Below are positions 42,115-50,640 of a stretch of 64,000 bases of DNA, in pieces; the first letter of the stretch is position 1; the number at the start of each line of letters is the position of its first letter. The position numbers were made by a program, and so were the translations under genes. Below the pieces are notes generated by a model that was not told the origin of the DNA, searched no databases, and was given only the letters and a program-made list of their open reading frames with translations. Source of the stretch: Nevskia ramosa DSM 11499 (GTDB lineage: Bacteria; Pseudomonadota; Gammaproteobacteria; Nevskiales; Nevskiaceae); the NCBI RefSeq assembly GCF_000420645.1, contig NZ_ATVI01000006.1, forward strand, positions 620,001-684,000, written 5' to 3'.

Positions 42115-43761
42115 TCACCAGTTTCTGAATTTCGAGGGCGGCGCATAAAGGCCGCCGGACCACTTCACGAGGTCCTTGATCGAGCGCGCCGCAAGCATCC
42201 GGCGGTCGGCGTCCATCGGGTCCAGCCCCAGGTCTTCGGGGCGGCGGATCACGCCGCGCTCGCGCAGGCGCTGCACCAGCTTTGCGTCGCGCCTGCGGCC
42301 GATTTCGGTATAGCCGGCGACCCCGCGGATGGCCTGCTCGCGCTCGTCGCGGTCGCGGCACAGCAACAGGTTGGCAATGCCTTCCTCGGTGACGATGTGG
42401 GTCACGTCGTCGCTGTAGACCATCACCGGCGCGAGATCGAGCTTGAGCTTCTCGGCCAGGCGCAGCGCATCGAGCTGCTCGACGAACAGCGGCGCGTTCT
42501 TGTCGCCGAAGGTCTCGCCGATCTGCACCACCAGCTTGCGGCCACGGCGCAGCGCGGGCGGGCTGTCCGGGTCGGCCTCCTTGCCGGCCTGCAGCCAAGG
42601 CGCGCTCGGATGACGCCGGCCGCGCGCATCGCTGCCCATATTCGGAGCGCCGCCGAAGCCGGCCACGCGGTCGGTGGTGACCGTCGACGAATTGCCTTGC
42701 AGGTCGATCTGCAAGGTCGAGCCGATGAACATGTCGCATGCGTAAAGCCCAGCCGTCTGGGCGAAAGCTCTATTCGAGCGCAGCGAGCCGTCCGGCCCGG
42801 TGAAATACACATCGGGCCGGGCGCGGATGTAGTCGTCCATGCCGACTTCGGAGCCGAAGCTGTGGATCTGCTCGACCCAGCCCGATTCGATGGCCGGGAT
42901 TAGCGTCGGGTGCGGGTTGAGCGCCCAGTGGCTCGCCACCTTGCCTTTGAGACCCAGGCGCTCGCCGTAGGTCGGCAGCAGCAGCTCGATGGCCGCGGTG
43001 TTGAAGCCGATACCGTGATTGAGCCGCTTGACGCCGTAGGGCGCATAGATGCCCTTGATCGCCAGCATCGCGGTGAGGATCTGCGTTTCGGTGATCGCGG
43101 CGGGGTCGCGGGTGAACAGCGGCTCCACATAGAACGGCTTGCCGCTGTCGACGACGAAATGCACCCAGTCGGCCGGGATGTCGATGCGCGGCAGCTTGTC
43201 GACGATTTCGTTGACCTGGGCGATCACCACACCGTCCTTGAACGCGGTTGCTTCGACGACGGTCGGCGTGTCTTCAGTGTTCGGGCCGGTGTAGAGATTG
43301 CCTTCGCGGTCGGCGCTGACGGCGGCGATCAGGGCGACCTGAGGCGTCAGATCGATGAAGTAGCGCGCGAACAGCTCCAGGTAGGTATGCACTGCACCGA
43401 GCTCGATCTTGCCGCCGAACAGCATCCTGGCGATGCGCTGCGACTGCGGGCCGGAGTAGGCGTAGTCCAGCCGCTTGGCGATGCCGCGCTCGAATACATC
43501 GAGATGTTCGGGCAGCACCACGCCGGACTGCACCATGTGCAGGTTGTGGACCTTGCTGCTGTCGACGGCCGCCAGCGCGGACGCCAGCAGCTCGGCCTGC
43601 TTCTGGTTGTCGCCTTCCAGGCAGACACGGTCGCCCGGCTGCAGCACGGCTTCCAGCAGCGCCGTGGCGTCGCTGGCTGCGACGAGCTTGCCCTGGGCAT
43701 GGCGCGCGCCGGCTTGCAGGCGGACGTTTCGTGCGCGTTGCGCGCGGTTCCAGTCGTTCAT
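42115..43761 (-). CDS. mdcA: malonate decarboxylase subunit alpha
   Basis: A 548-residue acetyl-S-ACP:malonate ACP transferase. Seen: LLEAVLQPGDRVCLEGDNQKQAELL, GIYAPYGVKRLNHGIGFNTAAIELLLPTYGE, GMDDYIRARPDVYFTGPDGSLRSNRA and the C-terminal GVIRRPEDLGLDP. It exchanges acetyl for malonyl on MdcC. AAGGGGG precedes ATG 43761. It is the first enzyme gene of mdcACDEGBFH, a gene order close to Acinetobacter-type clusters but with mdcF placed between mdcB and mdcH. A short upstream ORF overlaps its start. Confidence 0.95.
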   Translation of the reverse strand: MNDWNRAQRARNVRLQAGARHAQGKLVAASDATALLEAVLQPGDRVCLEGDNQKQAELLASALAAVDSSKVHNLHMVQSGVVLPEHLDVFERGIAKRLDYAYSGPQSQRIARMLFGGKIELGAVHTYLELFARYFIDLTPQVALIAAVSADREGNLYTGPNTEDTPTVVEATAFKDGVVIAQVNEIVDKLPRIDIPADWVHFVVDSGKPFYVEPLFTRDPAAITETQILTAMLAIKGIYAPYGVKRLNHGIGFNTAAIELLLPTYGERLGLKGKVASHWALNPHPTLIPAIESGWVEQIHSFGSEVGMDDYIRARPDVYFTGPDGSLRSNRAFAQTAGLYACDMFIGSTLQIDLQGNSSTVTTDRVAGFGGAPNMGSDARGRRHPSAPWLQAGKEADPDSPPALRRGRKLVVQIGETFGDKNAPLFVEQLDALRLAEKLKLDLAPVMVYSDDVTHIVTEEGIANLLLCRDRDEREQAIRGVAGYTEIGRRRDAKLVQRLRERGVIRRPEDLGLDPMDADRRMLAARSIKDLVKWSGGLYAPPSKFRNW

Positions 43762-43853
43762 CGGAGCCCCCTTCTGCAGCTTGCAGGGTGGGATGGCGGG
43801 CCCTTCGATCGGCTGGTCCTGAGGGCCAGCCGTGGCGTGTTGTCGAGGTTCAT
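43758..43853 (-). CDS. possible 31-residue upstream ORF coupled to mdcA
   Basis: ATG 43853 is preceded by a strong AAAGGAA 5 bases upstream. The ORF encodes a 31-residue Arg/Pro/Ser-rich peptide (NLDNTPRLALRTSRS at the start, CRRGLR at the end) whose TGA overlaps the mdcA ATG (ATGA). The arrangement suggests a leader peptide or translational coupler. The peptide has no recognisable homology and no amino-acid run suggesting attenuation, so it may be non-functional. Confidence 0.4.
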   Translation of the reverse strand: MNLDNTPRLALRTSRSKGPPSHPASCRRGLR

Positions 43854-43923
43854 GAGCGTTCCTTTCAGACTGCAGGCGCTCGAAGAAGGGGGGTGATGCA
43901 AGAGCGCCGTGCCTTGGGGAATC

Positions 43924-43952
43924 AAGGTACGAGCGAGGTCGCTGGCGATCAA
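43924..43952 (-). promoter_or_regulatory. candidate mdc operon promoter
   Basis: On the minus strand TTGATC (43952-43947), 17 bases, TACCTT (43929-43924). The hexamers are moderate matches to sigma-70 sites at ideal spacing. The start point would fall about 64 bases before the upstream ORF. MdcR, as an activator, could compensate for weak hexamers. Confidence 0.3.
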
Positions 43953-44221
43953 TTAAGCACTGCGTCGGATCCTTACTCGCAGCGAAACGGTTTTCCGGTC
44001 ACCTGGTTCCGGGCGCCGCTGCAGTGCTTGGAAGTTTTCGGGTGCTGTTCCGTCAAGCTTGCGCACGCGCCGGAAGCGGGATCGCGGCCATGGCTTCGAG
44101 ATCACGGGCGATGTCAGCGCCGAGGAGATCGTATTCTGCAAGGACTACCCGCAGCGGCTCGAAGTGCTGCCGACCCCAATGGCGGACGCCGGCAAGTCCC
44201 GCGCCCTGAACAGAGCACCAC
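43953..44221. other. intergenic region upstream of the mdc operon
   Basis: This is the outer part of the 460-bp gap between mdcA and the beta-hydroxyacid dehydrogenase gene. It must hold the operator for the mdc promoter and the promoter of the divergent gene. Open frames on both strands run through 44053-44220 with protein-like codon use (for instance EITGDVSAEEIVFCKDYPQR on +), but none has a convincing start, homologue or ribosome site. I leave it unassigned; a decayed gene fragment is possible. Confidence 0.4.
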
Positions 44222-45124
44222 ATGAGCAGAAAACCGATCATCGCTTTCATCGGCCTCGGCAACATGGGCATCCCGATGGCGCGCAACCTGGTCGCGGCGG
44301 GTTATGCCGTGACCGTCTGGAATCGCACGCCGCTGACCGATGCCGACCTCGCCCAACATGGCTTCGTGACTGCGGCGACACCGGCGGAAGCGGCGGCGCA
44401 GAGCGGCGGCATGGTCATCACGATGGTTGCCGACGATGCCGCGCTGGACGCCGTGACCCTGGGCGAGCAGGGCTTGCTCGCCGGCTTGCCGCGAGGCGGG
44501 CTGCACATCTCGATGAGCACGGTCAGCGTGCAGATCGCGCAGGCGATGGCGCGTGCGCATGTCGCATCTGGCTGCCGCTATCTGGCGGCGCCGGTGTTCG
44601 GTCGGCCGGAGGCGGCGGCCGCGGCGAAGCTGTCGATCGTCGCCGCCGGTGAGGCGGCGGACGTGGCGCAGGCGGAACCTCTGTTCAATGCGATGGGGCA
44701 GGCGCATTTCCATGTCGGGCCGAATCCCGAGCAGGCGAACACGGTGAAGCTGGCCGGCAATTTCCTGTTGATGGCGATGCTCGAAGCGCTCGGTGAAGCC
44801 TTCGCGCTCACCGCCAAGGCCGGCGTGCCGGCGCGGCAGGTGCTGGACATCGTCAACGGCGCGCTGATGCGTTCACCGGTCTACGAGAACTACGGAAACA
44901 TCGCGATCAACGAGCGCTTCGACCCGCCAGGCTTCAAGCTGCGGCTGGGCCTGAAGGACGCCAATCTGGTGCTGGCCGCAGCCAATGCCGCCGGTGTGCC
45001 GATGCCGGCCGCAAGCCTGGTGCATGACCGCATCCTGGGCGGTGTGGCGCGTGGTGCGGGCGACCTGGATTGGTCGGTGATTACCCGGCTGGTGGCCGAG
45101 GATGCCGGGCTGAACCACGGCTAG
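44222..45124 (+). CDS. NAD(P)-dependent beta-hydroxyacid dehydrogenase (3-hydroxyisobutyrate dehydrogenase family)
   Basis: 300 residues. The Rossmann motif is FIGLGNMGIPMARNLVAAGYAVTVWNR (8-34). The substrate region is MSTVSVQIAQAM with VFGRPEAAAAAKLSIVAAG, and the catalytic Lys is in QANTVKLAGNFLL. The C-terminal helical domain ends with LVHDRILGGVARGAGDLDWS. The family oxidises 3-hydroxyisobutyrate, tartronate semialdehyde and similar compounds, and the exact substrate is not evident. Its TAG stop lies in the loop of a 15-bp hairpin shared with the next gene. Confidence 0.88.
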   Translation: MSRKPIIAFIGLGNMGIPMARNLVAAGYAVTVWNRTPLTDADLAQHGFVTAATPAEAAAQSGGMVITMVADDAALDAVTLGEQGLLAGLPRGGLHISMSTVSVQIAQAMARAHVASGCRYLAAPVFGRPEAAAAAKLSIVAAGEAADVAQAEPLFNAMGQAHFHVGPNPEQANTVKLAGNFLLMAMLEALGEAFALTAKAGVPARQVLDIVNGALMRSPVYENYGNIAINERFDPPGFKLRLGLKDANLVLAAANAAGVPMPAASLVHDRILGGVARGAGDLDWSVITRLVAEDAGLNHG

Positions 45125-45140
45125 CGCCGTGGTTCAGCCC
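45107..45140. terminator. 15-bp perfect hairpin covering both convergent stop codons
   Basis: GGGCTGAACCACGGC (45107-45121) pairs perfectly with GCCGTGGTTCAGCCC (45126-45140) around loop TAGC. The loop contains the TAG of the dehydrogenase, and the right arm contains the TGA (TCA on +) of the minus-strand LysR gene. On the + strand it is followed by TGAAAATCCC, with no T-run on either side. Confidence 0.7.
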
Positions 45141-46051
45141 TGAAAATCCCGGCCGCTGACCAGGGCCGCGGCCAGCCTTGGCTGCTTCAGCTGTTCCACC
45201 CACCAGTTCAGCGCCCGGCCATCGTGATCGCCACGCCAGGCGACATAGAGCGTGTTCGGTTCTCGCGGATCGGCGATGTTCAGTTCGATCAGTTCGTCAC
45301 CTGCCAGCAAACCGGCGACTCGTTCGCGCGGCAGCCAGCCGATACCGAGGCCGGCGCGCTGGGCGGCGATCTTGGCGCGCATGCTCGGCACCGCGAGTAC
45401 CGGCTGGCCGCCGAGCAGGCCGTAGCTGCGGGCGTCCGGCCGGCGTGAGGAATCGGCGACCACGATTGCGCGGCAGGCGGCGATCGCTTCCCGTTCCACC
45501 GGCTGCCGTGCCTTGGCCAGCGGATGCTTCGGCGACACCGCGAACACCCAGTCCATGCGGCCGAGTTCCTGCCAGCGCAGCTTCGGGATCAGCGGCGGCT
45601 CGTTGGTGGCGCCGATGACCAGATCTGCGCGGCCGTCGCGCAGCGCGTCCCAGGTGCCGCCAAGCACTTCATGAGTGATGCGCAGGCTGACGCCGGATTT
45701 GAGCGCATCGAAGTCCGCGATCACCGGCAGCAGGGTCGCGAACTCCAGCACTTCATCGGTGACGATCCGCAACCGATCTTCCCAGCCGCCGGCCACCTGC
45801 CTGACCCGCTGAGTGAGGCGGGACACGTCCTGCATCAGCCGTGTGGCTTCGCTGGCCAGCAGCGCGCCGGCCGGCGTCAGTTCCAGGCGATAACGGCGGC
45901 GGTCGAACAGCAGGGCGTCGAAGCGTTCTTCGAGTTGCCGCGCCGCGTGCGACACGGTGCTCGGCGCCTTGCCGAGCTTGGCCGCGGCGCGCGACAGGCT
46001 GCCGCTGTCGCGAATCGCTTCGAGCAGTGCCAGCTCGTCCTCGGACAACAT
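45134..46051 (-). CDS. LysR-family transcriptional regulator
   Basis: 305 residues. The HTH is ELALLEAIRDSGSLSRAAAKLGKAPSTVSHAARQLEERF (6-44), followed by DALLFDRRRYRLELTPAGALLASEA. The periplasmic-binding-like effector domain contains RITHEVLGGTWDALRDGRADLVIGAT and LGIGWLPRERVAGLLAGDEL. It is divergent from an SDR gene across 106 bp, so it probably controls that gene and itself. Confidence 0.92.
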   Translation of the reverse strand: MLSEDELALLEAIRDSGSLSRAAAKLGKAPSTVSHAARQLEERFDALLFDRRRYRLELTPAGALLASEATRLMQDVSRLTQRVRQVAGGWEDRLRIVTDEVLEFATLLPVIADFDALKSGVSLRITHEVLGGTWDALRDGRADLVIGATNEPPLIPKLRWQELGRMDWVFAVSPKHPLAKARQPVEREAIAACRAIVVADSSRRPDARSYGLLGGQPVLAVPSMRAKIAAQRAGLGIGWLPRERVAGLLAGDELIELNIADPREPNTLYVAWRGDHDGRALNWWVEQLKQPRLAAALVSGRDFQG

Positions 46052-46157
46052 GTTCGGAATCTCCGCACGAGTTCATCGCGTTGATGGCACGGCAAAGCGG
46101 GGCCGTGTCCTCAGCATAGGTCGCACGGTCATTCGCCGTAACCCAGGGAGCAATGCG

Positions 46158-46907
46158 ATGAGCAGATTCGACGGCAAAACGGTGCTGGTCACCGGCGGCA
46201 ACAGCGGCATCGGCCTGGCAACGGCGAAAGCCTTTGCCGCGGAAGGCGCGAAGGTGCTGATCACCGGACGCGACGAAGCGGCGCTGAAACAGGCCGTCGC
46301 CGACATCGGCCACGGCGCGCTGGCCATCCGCCACGATGCCGGCGATCTGCCGCAGACCCAGGCGCTGGCCAAAGCGATCACCGCCCAGGGGGTGTTTATC
46401 GATGCGATCTTCATCAACGCCGGCATGGCCAACTTCGCGTCGTACGAAACCGCTGGCGAAGACCTCTGGGACCGCACCTTCAACACCAATGTCAAAGGCC
46501 CGTACTTCACCGTGCAGGCCTTGCTGCCACGCTTGAACCGCGGTGCTTCGATCGTGCTGAACGGCTCGATCAACGCCCACATCGGCATGCCAAATGCCTC
46601 GATCTATGCGGCGAGCAAGGCGGCGCTGATCTCGCTGGCCAAGAACTTGTCGGCGGAACTGCTGCCGCGTGGCGTCCGGGTGAATGTGGTCAGTCCGGGG
46701 CCGGTGCATACGCCGCTGTACGGCAAGCTCGGCCTCGATACCGCCGCGCTGGAAGCGACGGCCGCGCAGATCCAGAGCCAGATTCCGCTTGGCCGCTTCG
46801 GCACGCCGGAGGAAATCGCCTCGACGGTGCTGCATCTGGCGGCGGCGGAATCGGCGTTCATCGTCGGCACCGAGATCATCGTCGATGGCGGCATGAGTCA
46901 GCTGTGA
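46158..46907 (+). CDS. SDR-family NAD(P)-dependent oxidoreductase
   Basis: 249 residues. The cofactor motif is VTGGNSGIGLATAKAFAAEG (10-29), then NAGMANF. The catalytic Ser is in VLNGSINAHIG and Tyr-x-x-x-Lys in YAASKAAL. VSPGPVHTPLYGKLG and the C-terminal GTEIIVDGGMSQL are typical of classical SDRs. GGGAG lies 7 bases before ATG 46158. The divergent LysR gene is the likely regulator. The substrate is unknown. Confidence 0.92.
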   Translation: MSRFDGKTVLVTGGNSGIGLATAKAFAAEGAKVLITGRDEAALKQAVADIGHGALAIRHDAGDLPQTQALAKAITAQGVFIDAIFINAGMANFASYETAGEDLWDRTFNTNVKGPYFTVQALLPRLNRGASIVLNGSINAHIGMPNASIYAASKAALISLAKNLSAELLPRGVRVNVVSPGPVHTPLYGKLGLDTAALEATAAQIQSQIPLGRFGTPEEIASTVLHLAAAESAFIVGTEIIVDGGMSQL

Positions 46908-47133
46908 GCCGGTGGCCGGCGCCGACTTGGGCCAGGCTTGAACGCTGGGCGCTCTCCGCTTGTCCATGTTGCCGAGCAGCCATCCTGCCGCCACGGCGGC
47001 GGCGGGATGGCGTGGCATTCGCCCCCCATCGGTCATAAACGGCATAATTCGCCGCCCAAAAAGCAAATCGAAAGCAAGCCCCAAGCAAGCCGCCTCCCAG
47101 CAGCACTCCAACCCGAACAACAGGACCTCCTCC

Positions 47134-48123
47134 ATGAAGAAGCCCGTCAAGGTCGCCATTACCGGCGCCGCCGGCCAGATTGCCTACTCGCTGATTTTCC
47201 GTGTCGCCTCCGGTTCGATGCTCGGTCCGGACCAGCCGGTCATCCTGCAGTTGCTCGAAGTGCCGGTGCCGGAAGTGCTCGAGAAGCTGAAGGGCACGAT
47301 CATGGAAGTCGAGGATTGCGCGTTCCCGCTGGTCCATTCGATCGAGCTGCACTCGGACCCGATGACCGCCTTCGAAGGCACCGACTACGCGCTGCTGGTT
47401 GGCGCCCGTCCGCGTGGCCCGGGCATGGAGCGCAAGGATCTGCTGACCGCCAACGGCGGCATCTTCGGCCCGCAGGGCACCGCACTGGCCGCCAAGGCCT
47501 CGAAGAACGTCAAGGTGCTGGTTGTCGGCAACCCGGCAAACACCAATGCGCTGATCGCCGCGACCGCCGCCGCCAAGGGCGGCCTCGATCCCAAGCAGAT
47601 CCACGCCATGGTCCGCCTCGACCACAACCGCGCCGTGTCGCAGCTGTCGTCGAAGACCGGCGTTCATGGCAATGACATCGATCAGGTGATCATCTGGGGC
47701 AACCACAGCTCGACCCAGTACCCGGACATCAGCCACTGCACCATCGGCGGCAAGAAGGCGACCAGCCTGGTCGATCAGGCCTGGTGCGAGAAGGACTTCA
47801 TCCCGGTCGTGCAGCAGCGCGGCGCGGCGATCATCAAGGCCCGTGGCCTGTCGTCGGCTGCCTCAGCCGCATCGGCTGCCGTCGACCACATGCACGACTG
47901 GGCGCTGGGCTCGAATGGCAAGTGGGTGTCGATGGGCGTGCCGTCGGACGGCAGCTACGGCATCAAGCCGGGCATCGTTTACGGCTATCCGTGCATCTGC
48001 AAGGACGGCGGTTATGAGATCGTCCAGGGCCTGAGCGTGGATGACTTTTCGCGCGGCAAGATGACCATCACCGAAAACGAGCTGCGTGAAGAACGCGCCG
48101 CCGTCGAAGAGCTGCTGAAGTAA
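47134..48123 (+). CDS. mdh: malate dehydrogenase (NAD)
   Basis: 329 residues, the cytosolic-type (type 2) MDH. The NAD motif is [21 protein letters not shown]. Substrate Arg residues are in [15 protein letters not shown], the catalytic Asp163 in RLDHNRA and His191 in [11 protein letters not shown]. The C-terminus has [14 protein letters not shown]. It interconverts malate and oxaloacetate in the TCA cycle. A 226-bp upstream gap contains AT-rich promoter-like DNA around 47033-47050, but I cannot fix the hexamers. Confidence 0.96.
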   Translation: MKKPVKVAITGAAGQIAYSLIFRVASGSMLGPDQPVILQLLEVPVPEVLEKLKGTIMEVEDCAFPLVHSIELHSDPMTAFEGTDYALLVGARPRGPGMERKDLLTANGGIFGPQGTALAAKASKNVKVLVVGNPANTNALIAATAAAKGGLDPKQIHAMVRLDHNRAVSQLSSKTGVHGNDIDQVIIWGNHSSTQYPDISHCTIGGKKATSLVDQAWCEKDFIPVVQQRGAAIIKARGLSSAASAASAAVDHMHDWALGSNGKWVSMGVPSDGSYGIKPGIVYGYPCICKDGGYEIVQGLSVDDFSRGKMTITENELREERAAVEELLK

Positions 48124-48134
48124 GGAATGCCGTT

Positions 48135-48173
48135 GCAGGCCGGCCTGCGAAGACCCTTCGCAAGCCGGCCTGC
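48135..48173 (+). terminator. long hairpin after mdh
   Basis: GCAGGCCGGC (48135-48144) pairs with GCCGGCCTGC (48164-48173). After one C/A mismatch an inner TGCGAAG (48146-48152) pairs with CTTCGCA (48156-48162) around a 3-nt loop. It lies 12 bp after the mdh stop. No T-run follows, so it may act as an mRNA 3' stabiliser as well as a terminator. Confidence 0.65.
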
Positions 48174-48256
48174 CCGTGAATCCGCGCGCCGCAACACGTC
48201 ATCCGACGTGGCGGCGCGCGGCCTGTTGGATGCGCACTAACCGGACGATCAGACCC

Positions 48257-48694
48257 ATGAAATCCATGAAACTTGCCGCCGCCTGTTCCGTTACCTTGCT
48301 GATGGCCGCACTGGCACTGCCAGCCTCGGCTTTCGAGCTGAAGGTGAAGAGCGAAAATCCGCAGCTCAGCGAAGCAGCCATTCGTTCGGCCGTCGGCGCG
48401 ATCGCCGGCGAGATCGGTCAGAACATTCCTGAAGACTCGAACATCAAGGTCTACGTCTACAGCAAGGCGCTGGACTCGAAGATCACCGGCCAGATGATCT
48501 ATTTCCACCGCGTGCAGCTGACCAAGGCGGTCAGCGGTGGCCAGCCTTATCCGGTCAGCGCCTGGCTGCCGGTGAAGACCGTGGAGCGCTTCGGCGTCGA
48601 CGGCCCGGAACAGATTCGCGCGCAGCTCGATGCGGCCTTGCGTGATTTCTTCACCCAGATGAAGGCGGTCAGCCCTCAGCAGGGCTTCGAGTAA
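48257..48694 (+). CDS. small secreted hypothetical protein
   Basis: 145 residues with a signal peptide (LAAACSVTLLMAALALPASA). The mature domain has alternating hydrophobic strands (SNIKVYVYSKALDSKITGQMIYFHRVQL) and a C-terminal amphipathic helix (EQIRAQLDAALRDFFTQMKAV). There are no cysteines in the mature part and no catalytic motif. I do not recognise a family. It sits between mdh and corA without overlap, probably with its own promoter. Confidence 0.7.
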   Translation: MKSMKLAAACSVTLLMAALALPASAFELKVKSENPQLSEAAIRSAVGAIAGEIGQNIPEDSNIKVYVYSKALDSKITGQMIYFHRVQLTKAVSGGQPYPVSAWLPVKTVERFGVDGPEQIRAQLDAALRDFFTQMKAVSPQQGFE

Positions 48695-48744
48695 ACCCGC
48701 TGCACCCTCCTTCGCGGCAGCGATAGCTTTCAGAACTCGAGCCC

Positions 48745-49719
48745 ATGCAGATCTACCAGCTGAATCGTCAGGGCGAGATTCCGAAGCGCATCGATCACGT
48801 CGAGCAGCTGCCGGCGGAGGGTTTCATCTGGCTCGACTTCACCCGCAGCGATGCCATCGACTGGCCGAAGTGGGCGGAGAAGCTGAGCGGCGAGAAGATC
48901 CACGACGCTCACATCACCGACAGCTTCAACGGTGATCATCCGTCGTACTTCGACGGCACCGAAGACTACGACATGCTGATCTTCCGGGGCCTGACGCCGG
49001 AAGCCTGCGAGTCGGCGACCAATCTGATCGTCACCAAGTCGGCGGCGTTCTTCATGTTCGATCGCCTGCTGGTCACCGTCCACGCCGCCGAGAACGTTTC
49101 CTTCCAGCGCGTGAAGGAGAAATTCTGCGAGACCAAGCTGCGCTTCCCGTCGACGCCGATCGGGCTGGTGCACAGCATTCTCGACATCATGGTCGATCGC
49201 TACCTGATGATCGTCGACGAGCTCGAAGACCGGCTCGAAAACCTGCAGGACGCCCTGCTCGATCCGAAAGACCCGTTCGACGATTGGCAGCAACTGCTCA
49301 ACTACCGCAAGCAGGCCCACCAGTTCGAACTGCTCTGCGAGCACAACCTGCAGACCATAGGCACCTGGCGCCGTCGCATGCGCGTGGAGCTGACAGAGAA
49401 CCAGCGGGTGCGGCTCGATGATCTGGTCGAGCACCTGACCCGCGTGCAGGTGCATGGCGATGCGCTGCAGAAAGATGTGGAAGTGGCTGTTCAACTCCAC
49501 TTCGCATCGATGAGCCACCGCACCAACGAGATTGTCCGAACGCTGACCGCAGTCTCGATCGTGTTCTTCCCGCTGACCCTGATCACCGGCCTCTACGGCA
49601 TGAACTTCGACAACATGCCCGAGCTGCACTGGAAATACGGCTACTTCATGGTGCTGGGCCTGCTGGCGACGCTGGGATCGGGCCTGGTGTTCTGGTTGAA
49701 GCGGCGAAAAGTGTTCTGA
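48745..49719 (+). CDS. CorA-family divalent metal cation transporter
   Basis: 324 residues. A large cytosolic N-terminal domain is followed by two C-terminal TM helices with the diagnostic GMN loop (LITGLYGMNFDNMPE), then a basic tail (LKRRKVF). VDRYLMIVDELEDRLENLQ forms the long stalk helix. It is a pentameric channel for Mg2+, Co2+ or Zn2+ in the inner membrane. The loop after GMN (FDNMPE) has acidic residues as in Mg-type CorA. Confidence 0.9.
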   Translation: MQIYQLNRQGEIPKRIDHVEQLPAEGFIWLDFTRSDAIDWPKWAEKLSGEKIHDAHITDSFNGDHPSYFDGTEDYDMLIFRGLTPEACESATNLIVTKSAAFFMFDRLLVTVHAAENVSFQRVKEKFCETKLRFPSTPIGLVHSILDIMVDRYLMIVDELEDRLENLQDALLDPKDPFDDWQQLLNYRKQAHQFELLCEHNLQTIGTWRRRMRVELTENQRVRLDDLVEHLTRVQVHGDALQKDVEVAVQLHFASMSHRTNEIVRTLTAVSIVFFPLTLITGLYGMNFDNMPELHWKYGYFMVLGLLATLGSGLVFWLKRRKVF

Positions 49720-49734
49720 GATAGCGGGCGCGGA

Positions 49735-50619
49735 TCAGGCCGCGCTCTGCAGCTCTTCCCGAACCCAGCGGCCGATCTCGGCGATCGCCGCTTCCTGCTC
49801 CGCGCGCGATACGCGAGCCCGCGTCAGGTACACGGCGATGATGATCGGCTTGCCCGAGGGCGACCACAGCACGCCGACGTCTCCGGCCGTGCCGGTGTCG
49901 GAAAAGCCGGTTCCGGTCTTGTCCGCGAGCCGCCAGCCTGCGGGCAGGCCAGCGCGCAAACGCTTGTCGCTGGTCTTGGTCGCGAGCATCCATTGCGTGA
50001 GCTGTTCGCGTGAGGCCGGCGACAGCTGGTCCTCGAGCAGCAAGCGGCGCAGGTTGGCGGTCATCGCGGCCGGCGTGCTGGTGTCGCGGACATCGCCCGG
50101 CAGCGCTTCGTTGAGCAGCGGCTCGCCGCGATCGAGACGGGAATAGGCATCGCCGATCGAACGCATGTAGCGGTTCCACTCGGGAATGCCGCCGGTTTCG
50201 CGCAGGATCAGGTTGGCCGCCGTGTTGTCGCTTTCGGTGATCGCAGCCTCGCAAAGCTCGCCGAGGGTCATGCCGTCGCCACCGAGACGCGGCTCGGTGA
50301 CCGGCGACCACTCCATCAGCTCGTCGCGGCTGAACTGGATGCGCCGCCCCAGCTGCTCCTGACCGGCATCGACCCGGCTGAGCACCACGGCCGCCGCCAG
50401 CCACTTGAAGCTGCTGCACATCGGGAAGCGCTCGTCGGCCTTGTAGCCAACCATCCTTCCGCTGCCGACTTCGAGGCAGTTCATGCCCAGCCGGCCGCCC
50501 AGCTTTGCTTCCAGCGCCTTGCAGCGCGCCTGGAGGCCATTCAGTTTCTTGGCACTGAGCGGGTAACTGGCGGAGGCCAATGCCAGGCCGGCCAGGAGAT
50601 TGAAAGTTCTTCTGTCCAT
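49735..50619 (-). CDS. bla: class A beta-lactamase
   Basis: 294 residues. The N-terminus MDRRTFNLLAGLALASA looks like a twin-arginine signal. Active-site motifs follow almost exactly Ambler positions: SSFK (Ser69-Lys72), SDN (130-132), the omega loop EPLLNEALPGD with Glu166 and Asn170, and KTG (234-236). A Cys precedes the nucleophile as in KPC/SME enzymes, but position 238 is Gly, so that disulfide is absent. Cys123 is present without Cys77. It hydrolyses beta-lactams in the periplasm; the spectrum cannot be read from sequence. No ampR-type regulator or mobile element is adjacent. Confidence 0.92.
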   Translation of the reverse strand: MDRRTFNLLAGLALASASYPLSAKKLNGLQARCKALEAKLGGRLGMNCLEVGSGRMVGYKADERFPMCSSFKWLAAAVVLSRVDAGQEQLGRRIQFSRDELMEWSPVTEPRLGGDGMTLGELCEAAITESDNTAANLILRETGGIPEWNRYMRSIGDAYSRLDRGEPLLNEALPGDVRDTSTPAAMTANLRRLLLEDQLSPASREQLTQWMLATKTSDKRLRAGLPAGWRLADKTGTGFSDTGTAGDVGVLWSPSGKPIIIAVYLTRARVSRAEQEAAIAEIGRWVREELQSAA

Positions 50620-50640
50620 GGATTGACCCGTCCGGCGGCT

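Noticed and set aside
44053-44220. Protein-like frames on both strands upstream of the beta-hydroxyacid dehydrogenase gene
   Set aside because: No start with a ribosome site, no recognisable family, and both strands look equally plausible; kept only as an unassigned intergenic region.
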